From the NCBI RefSeq assembly GCF_947507565.1, contig NC_089184.1, forward strand, positions 124,001 to 188,000: a DNA stretch of 64,000 nt. The letters are read 5' to 3'. Below the pieces are notes generated by a model, which was not told the origin of the DNA, did no database searches, and was given only the letters and a program-made list of their open reading frames with translations. This DNA comes from Oscarella lobularis (taxonomy: Eukaryota > Porifera > Homoscleromorpha > Homosclerophorida > Oscarellidae). Below are positions 47,384-59,149 of this stretch, piece by piece (position 1 is the stretch's first letter; each line of letters starts with the position of its first letter). The translations under genes were made by a program, and so were the position numbers.

Positions 47384-48907
47384 ATGGCCTCGAGAAGCAA
47401 AGCTAGCGAACAGCTTTCCAACTTCTCCGCCTCGCAGCGAGTTGCTGACACCTGCACGACGGGCGACGGAACTCCCGTTGACTTCAAAACAGCAACAATG
47501 ACCGTCGGTCCCCGCGGTCCCGTTCTCCTGCAAGACTACAACTTTCTCGACGAGATGGCTCACTTCGATCGCGAGCGCGTTCCAGAGCGCATCGTCCACG
47601 CGAAGGGAGCCGGCGCCTTCGGCTATTTCGAAGTCACGCACGATATCACGCGTTATTGCAAGGCGAAGGTGTTTGAGAAAATCGGTAAACGAACGCCTTT
47701 GGCCGTTCGATTCAGTACGGTCGGTGGCGAGCTGGGCAGCGCCGATACGGTACGCGATCCGCGCGGTTTCGCCGTCAAGTTCTACACAGAAGAAGGCAAT
47801 TGGGATCTCGTGGGAAATAACACGCCTATCTTCTTCATTCGCGATCCCATTCTGTTTCCAAGTTTCATCCATACTCAAAAACGCAATCCGGTGACTCATC
47901 TGAAAGATCCGGACATGTTCTGGGATTTCATTTCGCTTCGTCCGGAAACGACTCATCAAGTGTCTTTTCTCTTCAGTGATCGCGGCATTCCGGACGGATA
48001 CAGGCACATGAACGGCTACGGAAGTCACACGTTTAAGATGGTGAATGAAAAAGGCGAAGCCGTCTACGTCAAATTTCACTACAAAACCGACCAGGGCATT
48101 AAGGGTTTACCTGTTGAAAAGGCTGCTGAATTGTCGGGTAGTGATCCAGACTATGCCATACGTGATCTGTACAATTCCATCGCTGAAGGAAAGTTTCCCT
48201 CGTGGACTCTCTATCTTCAAGTGATGACGTTCGAAGAAGCCGAAAAGCATCGCTGGAATCCGTTCGATCTGACAAAAGTCTGGCCTCACGCAGAATTTCC
48301 TCTCATTCCCGTTGGTCGCATTGTTCTCAATCGAAACCCGGTCAACTATTTCGCTGAAGTAGAGCAGATAGGCTTCTCTCCAGCTCACATGGTCCCTGGC
48401 ATTGAACCGTCACCAGACAAAATGCTCCAAGGCCGACTATTCTCCTATGACGATACCCATCGTCATCGAATCGGAGCTAACTATCTCCAACTACCAGTGA
48501 ATCGTCCAAGCAACGTCAAAGTGAGAAACTACCAGCGCGACGGGCCTATGACTTTGGACGAGAATCAAGCCGGAGCTCCTAACTATTTCCCAAATAGCTT
48601 CCAAGGCCCTAAAGATCGTCGTCACATGGGCCCAAGTCGCTTTCACGTGTCCGGTGACGTGGCGCGATACAATTCGGCGGATGAGGACAATTTCACGCAG
48701 GTTGGGCATTTTTGGAGTCGCGTTCTAAGCGAGGAGGAGCGACGACGTCTCGTCGAGAACATCGCCGGTCATCTGAAGGACGCCAAGGAATTCATTCAGG
48801 TTCGAGCCGTGAAGAATTTCAGTCAGGCCCATCCTGACTACGGGCGAAGAATCGACGAGTTGCTGACAAAGTACAGGCGTCGCACCGCCGTGTCCGCCAA
48901 CCTCTGA
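47384..48907 (+). CDS. CAT2: Catalase, copy 2
   Basis: Second intronless catalase, 507 residues, same head-to-tail orientation. All catalytic residues are present (His in [12 protein letters not shown], Asn in NNTPIFFI, Tyr in [11 protein letters not shown]). Compared with copy 1 it carries E/L in [18 protein letters not shown], and a different segment [15 protein letters not shown]. The C-terminus is longer, [10 protein letters not shown]: the terminal ANL resembles the KANL peroxisomal signal of vertebrate catalases. A pyrimidine tract and TTTAG directly precede the ATG, like a 5' UTR intron acceptor. Convergent with BHMT (100 bp between stops). Confidence 0.97.
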   Translation: MASRSKASEQLSNFSASQRVADTCTTGDGTPVDFKTATMTVGPRGPVLLQDYNFLDEMAHFDRERVPERIVHAKGAGAFGYFEVTHDITRYCKAKVFEKIGKRTPLAVRFSTVGGELGSADTVRDPRGFAVKFYTEEGNWDLVGNNTPIFFIRDPILFPSFIHTQKRNPVTHLKDPDMFWDFISLRPETTHQVSFLFSDRGIPDGYRHMNGYGSHTFKMVNEKGEAVYVKFHYKTDQGIKGLPVEKAAELSGSDPDYAIRDLYNSIAEGKFPSWTLYLQVMTFEEAEKHRWNPFDLTKVWPHAEFPLIPVGRIVLNRNPVNYFAEVEQIGFSPAHMVPGIEPSPDKMLQGRLFSYDDTHRHRIGANYLQLPVNRPSNVKVRNYQRDGPMTLDENQAGAPNYFPNSFQGPKDRRHMGPSRFHVSGDVARYNSADEDNFTQVGHFWSRVLSEEERRRLVENIAGHLKDAKEFIQVRAVKNFSQAHPDYGRRIDELLTKYRRRTAVSANL

Positions 48908-49007
48908 GGACAAAGAACATAAAACAATTCATTTTTCACTTGTGCACACAAACATTCAGACTTTTTTTCACTACGAGGTTCGTCTTTGTTTTTCCTTGTC
49001 AACCGAG

Positions 49008-50778
49008 TCACTTCTTTGCGCCCGATCGCCCTTTTCTGGTAGGTATCTGCTTCGTAGGCTCGGCTTGCTGCTTGAGGTCTTCATCGCCCTGCGTGACGCC
49101 CCAATTGTCAGGCTTAGCCAAAGCCGGGCAATGAGGACGACCAGAGGCAGGTTTCAGATTCTCCCAATAGGATCTAGTTGCTCTAAAAAAACGTTTCCCT
49201 CGTACTTAAGAATCGAGATGAGATCCGCGTTGTTTTTGTTCACCTAGCTCGAACCCACGGCTTGGTGTGCTGCATAAGCCCTTCGCCCCACGGACCATGT
49301 TTTTCACTACCTGGAGGATTCGTCCCTCTTTCTTTGGAGAGCTAAATAATCAGCTTCAATTATTTATTTAGTTTCTTCTGCTGCTTTCCCCACCTCTTCA
49401 GCTATGGCTCTAATGTGATAAGGCAAAAAGCCACAGCAACCGCCAATGTAACGGACTCCCAAATCGTAGGCCTCCCTAGCGTAAGCATGGCAGTCCCATC
49501 TCGTCAAAATACGAGGCTCCAGAGCTAGGAAAAAAATTATAATAAAACGTTGAGTGCGTCACGTGTGCTCGCATACCGAAGGGAAATTCGGGAAGGTCAA
49601 TGAAGCCCTGCTTTCCTGCATCTGGAGTGTGATAGCCGAGGGGTTGGACCATGAGGTGCATCTTCTCGAAGCCATTCGCTTTCAAAGCGTCTTTCATCGC
49701 ACGAATCGCGTCCAAGCTTTTCGTTGGTCCAAAATGACAATTGACCCCAACGAAGTCGACACCTTGATTAAATAATTCGGAAGGGAGACAAATTTTCTTT
49801 TCTTTTTTTTACCAGCTTTAGCCAATTTGACAGCACAATCGCCCGCTGAAACGCCGTGCAAGTCTCCTTCAGGTCCAATGCACATAGTCAGTCCGACGGG
49901 CTTTCCTGACTTTTTCAGCACTTCCACTGCCCATTCTGCCTCTTCAACATGTTCAAAATACTAAAATCAATAGGTTAATCAACTCAGGAAGTATACATAA
50001 GACGGGAAATTGCCTCTCCAATGACAAAATCAACATCCTTCTCCACAAAAACGTCGACTTGCTTCTGGAACTCTTCCTGCACCTTAGCCTTGCCCAAACC
50101 CGACAAGTAGGACGGCGTTTGGGATAGACCACCAAGCACGAGAGCATCTCCTTCAGCAGCCACTTCCTTGGCAATATCACAGGCAGCACCGTTGATCTCA
50201 CTTACCTAAGAGTAAAATAAAAATAACAGATGTAGCTACACAAGAGTGCTACTACTAGACTCACTCCGATCTTTTTGCCAGCGTAATGACCGCGATTCAC
50301 CAATTTATCTTCACTGGCGTAGAACGAGAATGCCTGTATGACGTCAGCCCCAGCTCGGAGAAACTCTCTCGACAATTGACGAACTACACGTGTAACAAAA
50401 CAAAATCACGCGACCCGGAACCAACATTTTGATTCTTTTTTGTCAAACGAGGGGCTTAACGACATGCGATCTCCGCGGAAATGAGAATGGCGATTTTTAA
50501 TTAAGTGCGAAATCTTCGACTTTTTTTTGTCGCTATTTCACTTTTCTCACCTGCTTCGGGGAATTCTACGGCCGCTTCAGGCGTCCACGGGCCCGCTTTT
50601 ACGTAGCCACGCTTTTCCAGTTCGAAAACGTAGCCGCCGTCGCCGATTACGACGCTTTCGTCCATGCGTTCTAAAATTCCTTTCTTCTCCGATCCCGCAG
50701 CAACCTGAATGTGAGCGATTATGGCAAATAAGAGGCTGAGACAGTCGCTTTTACCTTTCGTTTCTTCGGCGAAGACAT
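49008..50778 (-). CDS. BHMT: Betaine-homocysteine S-methyltransferase
   Basis: Zinc enzyme transferring a methyl group from betaine to homocysteine, producing methionine and dimethylglycine. Exon 1 codes only MSSPKKRK; exon 2 continues [20 protein letters not shown] and [20 protein letters not shown]. Later: [65 protein letters not shown]. Zinc ligands are in GVNCHFGP and GGCCGF. The C-terminal arm is [20 protein letters not shown] followed by NWGVTQGD, ending SGAKK at 49008. Full length and intact. It is head-to-head with DMGDH, which consumes its product. PKKRKV formed at the first splice junction looks like a nuclear signal. Confidence 0.96.
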
Positions 50779-50881
50779 GGCTCGAGGAGAAAGCAGAGAA
50801 GTTTGCGTAAAAAATGTAGGGTGAGAGGTGAACACGTAGGAGCGGCTAACGCACGTTCACTAGGTATTGTTTGTCTACGAG
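50779..50881. promoter_or_regulatory. Shared BHMT / DMGDH divergent promoter
   Basis: 103 bp between the BHMT ATG (50778, minus) and the DMGDH ATG (50882, plus). Both genes of consecutive betaine-catabolic steps must be driven from here or from within the flanking exons. It contains AACACGTAGGAG and AACGCACGTTC but no motif I can assign with confidence. Confidence 0.45.
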
Positions 50882-53787
50882 ATGCGTATCGCGCTGACTC
50901 TCGCATGGGCGAGATCTCGCCCGCAATCGTACTTCTGTCGGCTAGCCAGCACTCGTCCCCAAAAAGACACAGCGAACGTGGTTATAATTGGCGGCGGTGC
51001 ATTGGGCACGAGCGTCGCCTACCATTTGGCTAAGGACGGACTAAAAGACGTTTTATTGCTGGAGAAAACCGAACTTACTGCGGGTTCCACGTGGCACGCG
51101 GTAAAGAAGTAATTAATTAAATAATTAATAACATTTTTATTTAATTTAGGCCGGTCTTGCAACGTACTTCAATCCTGGAATCAATCTAAAGAAATTTCAC
51201 TATGATAGTTTACAGTTGTATAGTCGCCTTGAGGCCGAGACAGGACAGGTAGCACAAGTACAATATAACAATTTTTCGCGTAGAATGCAATGCGTACCTT
51301 TAGAACGTCGGCCTTCACAAGCCGGGCTCCGTGCGCTTAGCGACGAATCAGGATCGCATGGATGAATTTCACTATCAAATGCAGCGCAACAATTGGCACT
51401 CGAATCCGCAATGGCTAATCACACCAGACGAAATACACGATCTGTTTCCCATTCTCAACATGGACGGCATCGTCGGCGGACTCTACAATCCGGCGGACGG
51501 ACACATCGATCCGTACTCGCTCACGCAAGCGCTAGCAACGGGCGCTCGACGACACGGCGCCGTCATCGAGACCAACGTCGCCGTCACTTCGACGCGACGT
51601 CGTCCAGACGGTCGATGGCAAATCGACACGTCGCGCGGCTCCGTCACGGCGACACACGTCGTCAATGCAGCCGGATTTTGGGCGCGCGACGTCGGCCGAA
51701 TGATCGACGTTGATTTGCCACTCGTTGCTATTCATCACCAGTACGTCATCACGGAGCCGATTGCCGCCGTCAGAGAACTTCGTCGTGAGTTGGCCGTCAT
51801 TCGCGATCTCGACGGCTCGTACTACGCTCGAGAAGAAAGAGGCGGTCTTCTCATCGGTCCCTACGAAGCGGAACACAAAATGAAATTACAAAGCGATTGG
51901 GTCGACTCGGGTGTTCCCCCCGATTTTGGTAAAGAATTATTTGAAAGCGACGTGGATCGCATCAGCGACAATTTGACGTCAGCGGCATACAGAATACCCG
52001 CTTTTGGCGAAAGCGGCTTAGCAAAAATCATCTCCGGTCCCATTACCTATAGTCCAGATCTACTCCCGATGGTCGGTCCGTTGGAAGGACGCAAAAATTA
52101 CTGGGTTGCTTGCGGATTCTCTTATGGGATTATACACGCTGGCGGTGCGGGTCGATATCTCGCTCGGTGGATACTTGACGGCGAGCCGCCGTACGACTTA
52201 AATGAAACCGATCCGGGACGGTACGGCAGTTGGACGAACGACGCGTACACGTTCGCAAAGACGCGCGAATCGTATGGATTCAATACCGTCATCGTTTATC
52301 CGAAGGAGGAACGATGGGCCGGTCGACCCGCTCGCATCAGCACCGCCTATGAATTGACGAAGAGTCGGGGCGGACAGTTTGGTTTTCACGCCGGTTGGGA
52401 GCAGCCGAATTGGTTTGCGCTCGCCGGCGACGAAGCCGGCTATAAGCCGAGTTTTCGGAGAACCAACTGGTTTGAGCCGGTCGGTCGAGAATCGACGTTG
52501 GTTCGAACCAAAGTTGGGCTCATCGATTTGACGCCGTTTGGAAAGATTGTCGTTGGAGGAAAGGATTCGGCTCGGTTTCTCAATCGAATGTTTGCTAATC
52601 GTCTACCTAAGGTAAAGGAAGGTTTTCCGTGTTTAGTGCTCATCTCTCTCTCTTTTAGACTGGGATGACGAATTTGAGTCATATGCTTACTCCGCGTGGT
52701 CGCGTTTATTCGGAGATGACTGTCAGCCGACTGGATAAACAGAATTTCTATTTGGTGACCGGTTCGACGTCTGAGCGCCACGATCTGAGGTAGAACAGAA
52801 CGATGATGACGTAAAATTGAATGTGAAAAATTCCAGGTGGTTGCAAGATCACGTTGACCCGGAAGAAGACGTCACTATATCAAATGTGACGGAGGATTAC
52901 GGTTGTCTCGGTCTTGCTGGACCTCTTTCTCGTGACGTCTTGGCTTGCGTGGTTGACACATCTGTTTCTCATGCTGACCTTCCGTTTCTTCATCATCGCG
53001 AGGTGACTATTAAGGGGATGAAAGTGAGAGCAATTAGAATATCATACACAGGTAAATATACAAAAAAAATTGCGCCGTCTTAATTAACGTCTAAATTCCT
53101 TCTAGGTGAATTGGGCTATGAGCTGCATTGTGCTTCAAAGGACACTGGGGCTCTGTATGAAGCTCTGCTCAATGCTGGACAAGAGTATGGTATTGGTGAT
53201 TTTGGTACATATGCAATGACGTCTTTGCGATTGGAGAAAGGCTTTCGAGCATGGGGAGCAGAGGTAAATTATTCTAATCTACATATATGGGCTCATCTAG
53301 TCTGGTATTAGATGACTGTTGATGTGACAGCCTTAGAAGCAGGGTTAGACTTCTTCGTGAAATTGAACAAGGTTGCGTTGTCTATCTTTACGTAAGCCTT
53401 TGGTATAAAATTTTCTTTTTAGACGACAGACTTCATTGGAAAGTCGGCTCTTCTCGAGCAAAAGAAAGCGGGTTTGACCAAACAGCTTGCATTTCTCAAG
53501 GTAGACGCAAAGGACGTTGATCCAGAAGGAAATGAGGCCATATGGCATGACAACAAGGTAAAATCTCAATGCCAAGATGACGATCTTTCACTTCTTTCAA
53601 GGTTGTGGGATACACGACGTCCGGATCGTACGGTTATCAGATTGGAAGCAGCATTGCTTTTGCCTATTTGCCGCCGCATCTTGCTGAGCCGGGCAATGAG
53701 GTTCACGTTGAGTTGCTGGGTAGTCGAAGAGCAGCCGAAGTCGTTTCGTTTCCTGTCGTTCAGCCGGAACCACTGCGTTCCGCTTAG
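50882..53787 (+). CDS. DMGDH: Dimethylglycine dehydrogenase, mitochondrial
   Basis: Flavoprotein oxidising dimethylglycine to sarcosine and passing the methyl group to tetrahydrofolate. Arginine-rich presequence [21 protein letters not shown] site [20 protein letters not shown]; covalent-FAD His in TAGSTWHA, followed across an intron by [20 protein letters not shown]. Main exon 51331-52610: [71 protein letters not shown]-terminal folate (GcvT-like) half: [30 protein letters not shown]-type [20 protein letters not shown], then [12 protein letters not shown] and [20 protein letters not shown]. Stop at 53785-53787. Intact. DMGDH is distinguished from sarcosine dehydrogenase by close match to human DMGDH in these segments. 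Head-to-head with BHMT. Confidence 0.95.
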
Positions 53788-53868
53788 ACTCGTTTTTCCT
53801 TTGATAATGCGCACTGCGCAGACTCGATTAAAATAAACTTTGCCACGTGCGAGAAAGACGCCTGCACA

Positions 53869-54389
53869 ATGCTCCCGTTTTCGTGGATCGTCAAGGGAAA
53901 GATCGGGGGCATGTGCTTTCCGTATGAGTTCGAAACCCTCAAGTTGTTGAACGAACGCCTGAAGATCAAGCACCTGGTGTCCCTAACGGAAATTCTCGAT
54001 GGCTTTCCTCTCGGAGGCGAAAAGGGCGCCGTAGAAAAAGCAGGCATGACGTGGCACTCGATTCCAATGCGAGACTTTCATCCCCCGACTCCAGAGCAGG
54101 TAGATCACGTACTTTGAGAGTTCCGCTTCACTAATCGTGTGCGCAAAAGGTCGATCAATTTCTGGCTATCGTTCAAATGGCCGAGGAGAAGGAAGAAGCC
54201 GTTGTTGTCCATTGCATGGGCGGAAAAGGAAGAACTGGCACGATGCTCGCATGTTATCTCGTCAAATTTTGCAAGCTGTCTGCTCCGGAAGCCGTCAGTC
54301 AGGTTCGCATGCAAAGGCCAGGATCAATCGAAACATGTGATCAGAAGAAGGCTGTCTATGACCTTGAAGCAAGGCTTAATAAAAAGTAA
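53869..54389 (+). CDS. Dual-specificity phosphatase DUSP23-like, copy 1
   Basis: Exons 53869-54099 and 54150-54389, phase 0, 156 residues: the small catalytic-only size of DUSP23/VHZ. Starts MLPFSWIVKGKIGG; IKHLVSLTE precedes the general-acid loop (RDFHPPTPEQ, Asp present). The P-loop is VHCMGGKGRTGTMLACYLVK (HCxxGxxRTG) and is intact. It continues EAVSQVRMQRPGSIETCDQK, matching human RRLRPGSIETYEQEKA. The intron falls between the acid loop and the P-loop. Tandem duplicate at 54568. Confidence 0.93.
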
Positions 54390-54567
54390 CAGAAATTTTT
54401 GCATGAATTGCTGCTTTTGTTTTGAGTCCGTTGACTTGCCAGTTGATTAGCTAATGAACTTCTTTTGAGGTGTGTTAATTAGATAGATCACAAGTTAGCA
54501 ATGATGACGTAACAAGGATGTGACGCCATTGTTCCGGTTTCACTCCTCCCTGGTTCTCAGTAGAAAG

Positions 54568-55078
54568 ATGCTTCGCTTTTCTTGGATTTCTAAAGGAAAG
54601 ATGGCTGGCTTGGCCTTTCCATCCGAACCAGAAAGCCTCCAGCAATTGAGCGAACAGGAAAAGATCAAGCACTTAGTCTCCCTCACGGATGATCAACCGG
54701 GAGGCAAAGCAGACGCAGTCGAAGCAGCGGGTATGGAATGGCATCAAATTTCCATACCCAACCACCAAGTTCCCACAAAAGATCAGGTTAAAAAATATGC
54801 CTAATGTTTGCTAATAGACTTGAGCCTACTAAACCCAGGTGGACAAATTCCTGGCTATTGTTCAACAAGCCGAAGGCAAAGAAGAACCGGTCGCGGTTCA
54901 TTGTATGGGTGGAAGGGAAAGAACGGGGATAATGCTTGCCTGCTATCTCGTTAAATTCTGCGACATGTCCGCCCACGAGGCCATCGAGCACGTACGATCC
55001 CAAAGACAAGGATCATTTCAAAATGATGAACAGGAACAGGTTGTAATCGATCTGGAGGCAAGACTCAAGACGGTGTAG
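54568..55078 (+). CDS. Dual-specificity phosphatase DUSP23-like, copy 2
   Basis: Exons 54568-54786 and 54839-55078, phase 0, 152 residues, with the intron at the same place as in copy 1. Starts MLRFSWISKGKMAGLAFPSE. The P-loop VHCMGGRERTGIMLACYLVK keeps Cys and Arg. However, the acid-loop equivalent reads IPNHQVPTKDQ: the Asp of copy 1 (RDF) is replaced by Asn. RSQRQGSFQNDEQEQ replaces the RPGSIET stretch. It may therefore have lowered activity or altered specificity. Confidence 0.9.
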
Positions 55079-55247
55079 ACAATCTAGAACAGTCCTATTG
55101 TGCTGTACTGCTGCGTTTTTTTCTTTTTCTGTGGGATGTATGTACTGTATGTGTGTTGTGCTCTAGAAATTCCATTCATCTTTCATTGTCATAGATGGTC
55201 GTTTTCTCTAAGATGCAACTGAAAGTAAGAACAATATATTTTATATG

Positions 55248-56021
55248 TTAATTTCGCTCCTTTGCAATGGACTGCTTTTCTGGAATAACAATTTCCATAG
55301 CTTCTGGTTCTTTTGCTTTCCTTTGCACTAGAAAAAAAAACGAGATAAGAGCTTGATACTAATAAAAACAAGTCCGCTTACCCTTCGTTATAGGTGGAGC
55401 CAAAAGATGAATATTCTTTTCGACTTCTTTAACATCTTCTTCCTTTGCCAACTCCTTCCCAGCTTTGAGCCTAGTAGACAAGACTTGTTCTTTATGCAAT
55501 ACATCCTAGGATTAACGACCTAATACCTTTTCCGAATGTAATGCTTCTGTCTCTTCAATTTGATGTCTTCAATTCGTTTCATTGCACCCACTAAATAAAA
55601 AGAAATTACATTGGAAGTAGATATCTTTATCTCTGGGTTTTTACTGGTTTGTTTCCATAGATGTCTTCTATATTTAACCGGAACGTTTCGCTTCATCTCG
55701 AATTCGAGAGAATGGTCCTGTGTAGGGAACGCGTTGTCATCTGAGCGAGAAAAAGGAAAATTGCTCCTTACGACGGCCAGTTCTTTTCCCGCTGTCTTTC
55801 TGTGTGCTTTCGTCCATCGAACTCGACGCGGATTTCGCTTCTTCTTGAACGCTTTGTGACATTTGGCACGGCAAAATCGAAAGATCTGTAAAGGTGCACG
55901 TGGTTTCCTAAAGAGGCCTCGGTTCGATGACGCTTCATACCTTGCTGTCGTTTCTCACAAACTGAATCCCGTGGCCGGGATATACAGTAGAAGAGCAGAA
56001 AAAGCACTTTTCTAAGCGCAT
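55248..56021 (-). CDS. RSL24D1: Ribosome biogenesis protein RLP24 homologue
   Basis: Pre-60S factor related to ribosomal protein eL24 that is swapped for it late in maturation. Starts [20 protein letters not shown] followed by FVRNDSK, joined to [20 protein letters not shown] and [16 protein letters not shown], giving the CxxC...CxxxC zinc motif. Later exons: [52 protein letters not shown] followed by HLLAPPITK, and a last exon ending SIAKERN at 55248. Strong match to human RSL24D1. Divergent from PIGO with 51 bp between starts. Confidence 0.93.
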
Positions 56022-56072
56022 TACTTCGCGTGCGCAGACTTGCGTAGACTTGCGCGCGCTTTCTAGTGGGCC

Positions 56073-59032
56073 ATGGTCAAGGAATCGGCCAAATGTTGCT
56101 TAGTCGTTCTCTGGATACTATTTATCTACGCAAGCGGAATGTTCTTCTTTACACGCGGCTTCTTTCTAAGCAAAACGGCTCTGGAAACGAAGTCGAGCAA
56201 CCCTCACCGTCAATTTTGCCCCGAATCGCGCTCCCAACGCTACGACAAACTCGTCCTTCTCATCGTCGACGCATTACGATTCGACTACGTCGACTACGAC
56301 GAAAATCTCAACGCCACAGCTCCGGCTTATCGAAATAAATTATCCATTCTCAAAAAACTTCTCGACGACAAAACAAACAACGCTCTTTTATATCGATTCG
56401 TCGCCGATGCACCAACACTGACCGTTCAGGGCTTGAAAGGGCTGACAACGGGCACGTTGCCGTCCTACGTGAACGCCGGCGCGAATTTCGGCGCCAGTCG
56501 CGTTGTTGAGGACAGTTGGTTGTATCAATTGACGTCATCTGGGTGTCGTCGGGGAAAGGCGACGTTTCTTGGTGATAATACGTGGATGAGTTTGTTTGGC
56601 GATTATTTTCATCGTCAAATGCCCGTGGCGTCGTTTAGTATTGATGATTATTTGACTGTTGATGATTCGATTGTTGAGAATTTGTACACGGAGTTGAGTC
56701 GGTTTGATTGGGATGTTATTATTGCTCATTTTCTTGGCGTGGATCACGCTGGACACAAGGAGGGAATTGATTCGGGGGCTATGGCTGGGAGGCTGACTGA
56801 ATTTGATAAAATTATGAGGTACACATTGGAGATCATGTCATGAACGTTCAAAACATTTTTCTACAGGAATGTCGTCTCCTTGGTTGATAATACGACGTTA
56901 TTAGTCCTCTTAGGAGATCATGGGATGACTGAGGATGGAATGCACGGTAGCGATAGCCCGGCTGAGGTGGAATCAGCTTTATTTTTCTATAGTAAAACGA
57001 TTCGTTTTTCTACTTCGAATGACGTCGTGAAGACGATCGATCAAATTGACCTTGTGCCTACAATATCGTTACTATTGGGACTTCCTGTTCCATTCTCCAA
57101 TTTGGGGTTTATTATTCCGGAAGTGTTTGTTGACAGAGATCGTCTTTCGTTAGTGAACGCCGCTCGATTTAATGCTCAGCAGTTGGATCGCTATCTCACG
57201 GCATATTACGAAACGGCTATTTACGGAAATTTACTTCCTTTGGACTATACGCGACTGAAGGACCAGTTTCACGAGATCGAATTTCAGTACATGGATTCTA
57301 ACGGCAACGTATCGGACGTGACGAAATTTTACCGTCAATATGAGCAATACGCCAAAGAGGTACAGCGCATATTTAGGAGACTATTGACGAGAGATCTAAA
57401 GGCAATTTTTGCCGGCATCGTTCTAATTTTCGTCGCCTGTTGCGTGAATTTTTCTTTGTTTTGGCACGGAAGCAGGTGTCTGTCATCAGTGAGAATCCGT
57501 CAATCGTTTGTCAGGGCAACAATTTGTGCCGCACTCACTTCTCTTTCGCTCTCTTTACTATTGCGTATTAGCGTTGCGGAGTCACTTTTATTTGGTGTAG
57601 CGGCTGGTTCTGGTCTAGGATTTCTGTCTTTGAATAAGAAGGGATTGAGGACGATATCTTTCAGCCAAGTAACGGGGACAGGATGCCTCGGATCAATAGT
57701 GCTTCTCCTTCAGTGCATCATCTTATTTTCCGACAGTTACATACACAATGAAGACGCCGTCGTTGACTACGCTGTCAAAACGGCACTCGTTGTCTATTTA
57801 TTTGTTACCATACGGTCACAAGTTCGTCGTAGGGAAGCGGCACGAACATCAATCGTCGTGATTTCTCTTTTGACTCTCGGAATTCTCACCTGCAGTCGAT
57901 TAGCTAGCAATTTTCGAACGTGTCGTTCGACTCTACGCAATCCGTGTCGTGATCTCGAGTCGTGGTCGCCTCCCGAACGCGTTCGTCTTATCATTTCCTC
58001 TATCTGCGTTGGATTGGCGCCGTGTGTCGTCTACGGGACGTGGCGGAGTCGCAGTCGTCTGTCTCGACTTCAACAATACGTCATTTTCTCTCTATTGTTT
58101 CTGATGTCAATCTGTGTTTGCCTCTATTGGGTTGCAGCGGTGCCCGATTGGCAAAATGTCTACTTTCCCAGAACTGTTGATGCACTAATTATTGTCCTTT
58201 ATTTAGGCACGACCTTGTCTCCATCAATGTCAGTGGGGTACGTTAGAGAAGGTAAATTTTAGAGTGTTTTAAATTCATTTTCCTTTTAGAGGCTATTTTG
58301 TTCCGCTGCTCGGTGCTACGTGGATATTTCTTACAATGATGCAGGGAGATAAGCTGGCTCCAGCGATGGCGCTTATGGCAATCCAGACAATGATGATAGA
58401 CCGTGTAATTGCCCTTATTTGTCAAACGTCTACAACCCGAAGTAAGCCGTGACGTTGAAATCTTTAGATTGGCAAAATTCCTTTTAGTTTCTTGGATTGA
58501 AGTCGTTCTCTGGTCAACTCTCAGTTGGCAATATTTCTACTTTACCGGTCACCACACAGCCTTGTCTAGTTTGCGAATTCAAGCCGGTTATATTGGCCTA
58601 CGGGGTGATGTGACGCCTGGCTGGAAAATGATTGTCGCTGGTGGTCTCGTTGCCATCAATACGTACTCGTCACAGATCTGGTTCACTGCCAGTCTCCCGC
58701 TCATTCGGCGGAAGGTAAACCCTAAAGAAAGTGACAGTTCTTCGTCGTTCACTGACTTGGCTGTGTCCTACTTACTCTGCTTTGGCATTAAGGCAAGCTT
58801 TGTACTGCTCAACTCCTTGAGATAACTCTGACTTTAGATGCTGAGCGTGTGTCTCGCTGTTACCTGGTTTCTTGATCATCCCGCGGGCATGGGAACGTTT
58901 ACACCGCGACTGCTGTTCGAATTCGCCGCAGTTCTTTGCGTTTTTGGCACTATCTTGGTCTCGTCTTTGCTCGCATGTCTCAGCAGCCGGCAGAAAGACG
59001 CCTCCTCCAAGTCCATCAAGGCCATGGAGTAA
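56073..59032 (+). CDS. PIGO: GPI ethanolamine phosphate transferase 3
   Basis: ER multi-pass enzyme adding the phosphoethanolamine on the third mannose of GPI, the bridge to protein. N-terminal anchor [20 protein letters not shown]; alkaline-phosphatase-like domain with [14 protein letters not shown] (metal Asp), [20 protein letters not shown] (nucleophile Thr), [11 protein letters not shown] and [16 protein letters not shown]. Exon 2 starts at about 56867. The C-terminal half has many hydrophobic helices. The last intron (58793-58837) has a GC donor; joining across it gives the C-terminal [20 protein letters not shown]-type helix (printed as [10 protein letters not shown]) and stop at 59032. 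Exons in between join in frame ([13 protein letters not shown]). Confidence 0.94.
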
Positions 59033-59149
59033 TAATAATAATAATAATGTTATTATTTTTTTATACAGGACTACGCATCCTCCTGTCGTGCAGCAATCTT
59101 CTATGACTATCATAAAGTACTAATACTGAGTAAATAAAGCGACTTTGTG

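Noticed and set aside
50803-51033. Plus-strand ORF overlapping the DMGDH N-terminus
   Set aside because: Wrong frame relative to the FAD-binding [13 protein letters not shown] sequence.
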